NCBI GenBank assembly: GCA_033439685.1
Contig: JAUEDM010000006.1
Location: 2,914,001 to 2,978,000, forward strand
Direction of reading: 5' to 3'
DNA length: 64,000 bases
From: Apodospora peruviana
Lineage: Eukaryota; Ascomycota; Sordariomycetes; Sordariales; Lasiosphaeriaceae
The notes beneath the pieces are model-generated. The model did not search any database. It saw only the letters and a program-made list of their open reading frames with translations, and had not been told where the DNA came from. This document shows, in pieces, positions 60,351-64,000 of this stretch; within the stretch, counting starts at the first letter, position 1, and the number at the start of each line of letters is the position of its first letter. Made by a program: the position numbers and the translations under genes.

Positions 60351-60524
60351 ATCTGGCCAATTGGAAGCCAGCGAATTGAGACAGTTGGGCGACAGCGACA
60401 GGGGCCGCGTTGTCTTATCGCAATCGCCCCTCCGGATTTCGCTGTGAATGGTTTCACAGTCGTCCTTATATTTATCTATATAAAATATAATAAACTAATT
60501 CAGTGCTTTGTCCCAGCCTTTAAC

Positions 60525-62103
60525 ATGAGTCATCTGACAAGTCGGCAGGCCGAAGAACTGTACGTCCAGTCACGACAACCCCCATCCAAGCCCCAAGTCT
60601 GGCTAACCTTTGGGTACCCCGTATTCAGGCACAAGTCTATCATTGCCTATCTCACAAAACAGAACTTGACGGCGACGGCTCCGGCTCTAAGAACAGAGCT
60701 CGATCTGGGCGAAGACCGGTTTGACAGCTCTACGGCCAAGAAGTATGAGAACCTGTTGGAGAGAAAATGGACAAGTGTTGTGCGGTTGCAGAAAAAGGTA
60801 CACATGCACCTTCTCCCCCTACGCTGTATACACTGTTTAACGCATACTATCGTAGGTCATGGATCTCGAATCCCAAATTGCCGCGTTGCAATTTGAGCTT
60901 GACAATGCAACACCCGCTTCCCTGTCGACCCGCAACAAAGATGCATCTTCCTGGCTCCCCAAAGCGCCCCCGCGATATACTCTCGAGTCCCATCGGAACA
61001 CCATCAACTGCATCGCCTTCCATCCTATTTTCTCTTCGCTAGCAACAGGCTCTGATGACTGTACCATCAAGATATGGGACTGGGATGCCGGCGAGCTCGA
61101 GAGAACGGTCAAAGGGCACACTAGAGCGGTCTCGGATGTTGACTATGGCGGTCCAAGGGGCAATACTCTCCTAGCATCATGCAGCGCCGATCTCAGTATT
61201 AAGCTCTGGGATCCCGTCGACGACTATAAAAATGTTCGGACATTACTGGGCCACGATCATAGTGTCAGCGCTGTACGCTTTATACCCGCCTCGACAAACT
61301 TACTGGTCAGCGCGAGCAGAGATATGACTTTGAGGATATGGGACGTGAGTACAGGGTTTTGTGTGCGAACCCACCGCGGACATACCGCCTGGGTTCGAGA
61401 CGTCTTTCCATCCTCCGATGGCCGCTATCTTCTATCTGCCGGGGACGATATGACTGTCCGATTATGGGATATGTCGGCGGTTGCCACCCGTACAGAGAGC
61501 AGCAAACTGAGCCTCCTCGGCCACGAACACTACATCGAATGCTGTGCTCTTGCTCCCCCAACCACGTACCAATACCTCGCACCCATGGCAGGGCTGAAGA
61601 AGGTTCCCCCAGCGAGAAGCTCGGCAGAGTTTATGGCCACCGGTTCCCGGGACAAGACGATTCGCCTGTGGAGCGCAAGAGGAACATGTGTCATGACCCT
61701 TGTTGGCCATGACAACTGGGTACGTGCGCTAGTCTTCCATCCTGGCGGCAAGTACCTCCTATCTGCATCAGATGACAAGACCGTGAGGTGTTGGGACCTC
61801 AGCCAGGAAGGCCGGTGTGTCAAAATTATCAAAGAGCCACATGAGCGGTTCGTCACTGCACTACGGTGGGCGCCACATATCGTGCGAAGCAGCGTAGAGC
61901 ATTTGGAATCTGCTGCTCCCAGTACTGCCGCTCCTGCTACTCCTGAGCGATCGCATGACGGACAGCAGCTGGATAATACACGGACAACTGGGGATTCTTG
62001 GAAAAATAGCTCGCCAGCAGGAAACCAGTCCCAAAATGTGCAGATCCGCTGTGTGGTTGCTACAGGAGGCGTGGACTGCAAGCTGAGGATCTTTGCGACT
62101 TGA
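60525..62103 (+). CDS. PAC1: Nuclear distribution protein PAC1/nudF (LIS1 homologue)
   Basis: Three exons, 60525-60559, 60629-60797 and 60856-62103, giving 483 aa. Introns are GTACGT..CAG (69 nt, with GGCTAAC) and GTACAC..TAG (58 nt). Splicing restores the LisH motif: MSHLTSRQAEELHKSIIAYL continuing TKQNLTATAPALRTEL. A coiled coil follows (SSVVRLQKK region is TSVVRLQKKVMDLESQIAAL), then seven WD40 repeats from about residue 104, with IKIWDWD, IKLWDP, LRIWDV, VRLWDM, IRLWSA and VRCWDL endings. A linker insertion lies before the last repeat (about 425-465), common in fungal orthologues. LIS1 binds the dynein motor domain and is needed for nuclear migration and long-distance transport in hyphae. 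The coding region is bracketed by a direct repeat; the right copy begins 9 bp after the stop. Confidence 0.96.
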
Positions 62104-62111
62104 AACGGGGA

Positions 62112-62307
62112 GGCCCAGTGGCTGTCTTTTAAACTTTGCCCGCTCTAGCTATGATCATCATCGCCTTGACCATTCATTCCCTCAATATAAAGAGAGTAGA
62201 TCACAGCGGGGCTGGAGGTAAAAAGAGAAAGGTTAGAAGATCAACATTAATAAATAACAACCAAAAAGGAGAAAAGGCGCCTAAAAAAACATACAGCACC
62301 AGGGATT
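62112..62307 (+). repeat. Direct repeat, right copy (3' flank of the intact 5S gene)
   Basis: Counterpart of 60168-60350. It begins 9 bp after the PAC1 stop codon, so it likely forms the PAC1 3' untranslated region, and runs into the 3' end of the intact minus-strand 5S gene. Confidence 0.85.
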
Positions 62308-62407
62308 CGCTGGTCGTCACCGACCCAACTACTAGTCTGGCGATTAGTGGCTTATCTATGGGAGAGCGGACGGGATCCCGAGCTTTCCACTATCTATGGC
62401 CGTATGT
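62289..62407 (-). rRNA. 5S ribosomal RNA
   Basis: 119 nt, identical over its whole length to the 5S gene at 55744-55862 but in opposite orientation. Its T7 terminator run is at 62283-62289 (A7 on the plus strand). It is convergent with PAC1, so the two transcripts run towards each other with about 180 bp between them. Confidence 0.95.
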
Positions 62408-62433
62408 GATGGTTTTATAGAATTAGATAGGTT

Positions 62434-62438
62434 ATATA
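62434..62438 (-). promoter_or_regulatory. TATA element of 5S rRNA gene
   Basis: TATAT on the minus strand at -31 to -27 of this 5S gene, the same position as in the other copy. Confidence 0.65.
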
Positions 62439-63300
62439 GGAGGTATGCTGGTTGTCGTGGTGGTCGTCGTGGTGGGGAGGATCCCCGCCTCCTTTCTTTA
62501 CAGGTTAATAGCACGCCGACCATCACAACACGCAAATACCTACCTCCTATGAACTAAACCAGATGAGGTAGCTACCTACCTACAAAGGTACCTGAATTCT
62601 CATGGCCGTGTTGGCTCCATGTCTATAGAGCCTTCAGAATCCAACAAATCTCAGTTGAAGTGTCGTACTGGCATACCTTCCTGGTTGCCAAGTGCCCCAA
62701 GCTTAGTGAAAACACCTACCCAACGTGTTTTGGTCGAGCTGCAGGGCGCTGCAACGGACAAGTTGGGAACATCGTCGTTCAACATACAGCATGTTACCTA
62801 CGCCTGCGATATTGCGATCGAAGCAGTCAGAGACCATAATCTTCGGGGTCCGAGATGATCTTTCAGAACGGGGAATGGACAAGGCTGCCTGACACCAGAG
62901 ATGCCTACTGATCGCCAGCGTGTTTGTATCGCCTTAACGCGCGTTCAACAGGCTGAAGTTATCCTCATATCACGCAGTACCCTGCTCCCAAGCCGCCTTG
63001 GTCTTCCGGCGATTGCCCAGGTAATTTGACGGAAATTGCAACCAGCGTCGGCGTCCAGCAGTCTTTACATGAACAAACTATCATCATCGAATCAATACAT
63101 CGCCATCCGGCACTAAAAGACAAGTCCGCAAACTAAAGCGCCGCCGCAGACCTCATCACCCTCGAGGCTAGAGTCACAAGTATGTGACTTTGTTGCGGGC
63201 AATGGTGGTGCTTTTTATCTCCAGCCCCCGTCATTTTGTTGTTGTTGTTGTTGTTGTTTGTTTGTGTGCGTATGTGTCGAGTGAATTGGAAGTGTTATGT
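62439..63300. other. Intergenic region
   Basis: TACC/GGTA cluster near 62538-62592, and a GTT repeat at about 63236-63259. No gene recognised. Confidence 0.4.
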
Positions 63301-63531
63301 CCATTCGTAGGATTTAGAGCAGATTTAATAGAAATATCGAAAGACTTCGATCCTCGTCTATTAGAGAGGATTTATCAGAACCTCGGCAAGCAAGGTAGCA
63401 TTATTACAGAAGCCATCGAAACGGAGTCAGATACCTAAGACGACACTGCTGTATCTGACAAGTGCTACAGCTGTGGCCAATCGGGTCACCTCCACAAGCA
63501 ATGCGGTTCTTGTAATTGGGCAAGGTTGTAA
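63301..63531 (+). pseudogene. Retroelement gag-like remnant with CCHC zinc knuckle
   Basis: One reading frame runs through FDPRLLERIYQNLGKQGS, hits a TAA at 63436-63438, and continues in the same frame into CYSCGQSGHLHKQC (63463-63504), a complete C-x2-C-x4-H-x4-C knuckle of the Gag/nucleocapsid type, before a second TAA. The stop could come from CAA by a CpA-to-TpA change, the product of repeat-induced point mutation. No reverse transcriptase, integrase or LTR is visible in the window, so this is a fragment. A cellular CCHC protein with a broken frame is the alternative. Confidence 0.55.
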
Positions 63532-64000
63532 CTTGGAAGCCCGATCGATTCGTGGATATTTCCTCTTCGTCTTGGTTCGGTGGCACACTCTTACAGTTTT
63601 TTACATATATACACACATATATATATATATACGCACCGTGATCCGTATATGTATGCGGGCGAGACATTACTTTTATTGAAAACTTAAGACAGACGAGGAA
63701 ATGACCTTGGATATGGACAGTACATTGTTCAAACTGAGTATAGACTGGCGATATACACTTCGTTTCCAAAACCAGACAACAAAAGGACAGCTCGGACATG
63801 TGATAGGTCTTGAACTGTCAGCTGATATTGTTCAAGTTAGAACACTTAGAAATAGCCAGTCCCGGATCTGAATAGAGAATCGTAGAGTTTGGTCGAGCCT
63901 TTGAAAGAATACGTCGTAAACACACAAATGTCACTGTATTGGTTTTCCCTACGAGCCCTCTTCTTCTTCTTAATCCACTGTATTTCATTTCAAAATGTGC
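63532..64000. other. Intergenic region to window end
   Basis: Contains a TA/CA microsatellite at about 63604-63632 (CATATATACACACATATATATA pattern). No gene recognised. Confidence 0.4.

Overview
The window is nuclear DNA from a filamentous ascomycete (Pezizomycotina), most likely a sordariomycete. The evidence is short introns (about 51-183 nt, mostly 50-80) with GTAAGT/GTATGT-type donors, CTAAC-type branch sites and CAG/TAG acceptors; dispersed single 5S rRNA genes rather than an rDNA-linked 5S; tRNA introns at position 37/38; and proteins of filamentous-fungal type (Stc1 domain, DUF7514, DUF3984, PAC1/nudF). The order and genus are inference; no species is claimed.

Layout. 1-2.6 kb: no gene seen. 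2.6-3.5 kb (+): Stc1-domain zinc protein. 6.0-7.2 kb (+): DUF7514 protein. 7.5-7.9 kb: intact tRNA-Ser(CGA) flanked by two broken copies. 9.1-11.2 kb (+): SP-family sugar/polyol transporter. 11.9 kb: tRNA-Ala(AGC) with intron. 12.4-15.8 kb (-): RFC1. 16.3-17.1 kb (+): mitochondrial ribosomal protein L16. 17.5 kb: 5S pseudogene. 18.5-19.7 kb (+): RFC5. 20.6-21.6 kb (+): KDEL receptor ERD2. 24.0-25.7 kb (+): secreted-entry single-pass membrane protein with a Ser/Gln/Ala-rich stalk. 29.3-30.3 kb (+): LicD-family protein. 33.7-34.7 kb (-): Cys/His-rich fungal protein. 37.3-39.0 kb (-): coiled-coil protein. 39.8-40.7 kb (-): AKAP7-like 2H phosphoesterase-fold protein. 42.0-42.7 kb (-): Ypd1-type histidine phosphotransfer protein. 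42.7-48.5 kb: no gene I can support. 48.5-49.8 kb (-): DUF3984-like protein. 51.0-55.2 kb (+): Elongator subunit ELP1. 55.7 kb: 5S rRNA. 56.5 kb: second tRNA-Ala(AGC). 57.1-58.2 kb (-): glycine-zipper protein. 60.5-62.1 kb (+): dynein regulator PAC1/nudF/LIS1. 62.3 kb (-): second, identical 5S rRNA. 63.3-63.5 kb: broken retroelement-like CCHC knuckle.

Most genes are independent housekeeping loci. Two functional links are visible: RFC1 and RFC5, both subunits of the PCNA clamp loader, lie within 8 kb; and ELP1 (tRNA wobble modification), tRNA genes and 5S genes serve translation. RFC1 and MRPL16 are divergent across 513 bp, and the DUF3984 gene and ELP1 are divergent across 1.1 kb.

I found no obviously new multi-gene system. 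The most unusual structure is around PAC1: a roughly 190-bp 5S-gene 3' flank occurs as a direct repeat on both sides of the PAC1 coding region, the upstream copy ending in a 5S stub about 175 bp before the PAC1 start. Also notable are the local array of broken tRNA-Ser copies with mostly C-to-T/G-to-A differences, a 54-nt in-frame intron in the membrane protein gene that could be retained, and several homopolymer or minisatellite tracts.
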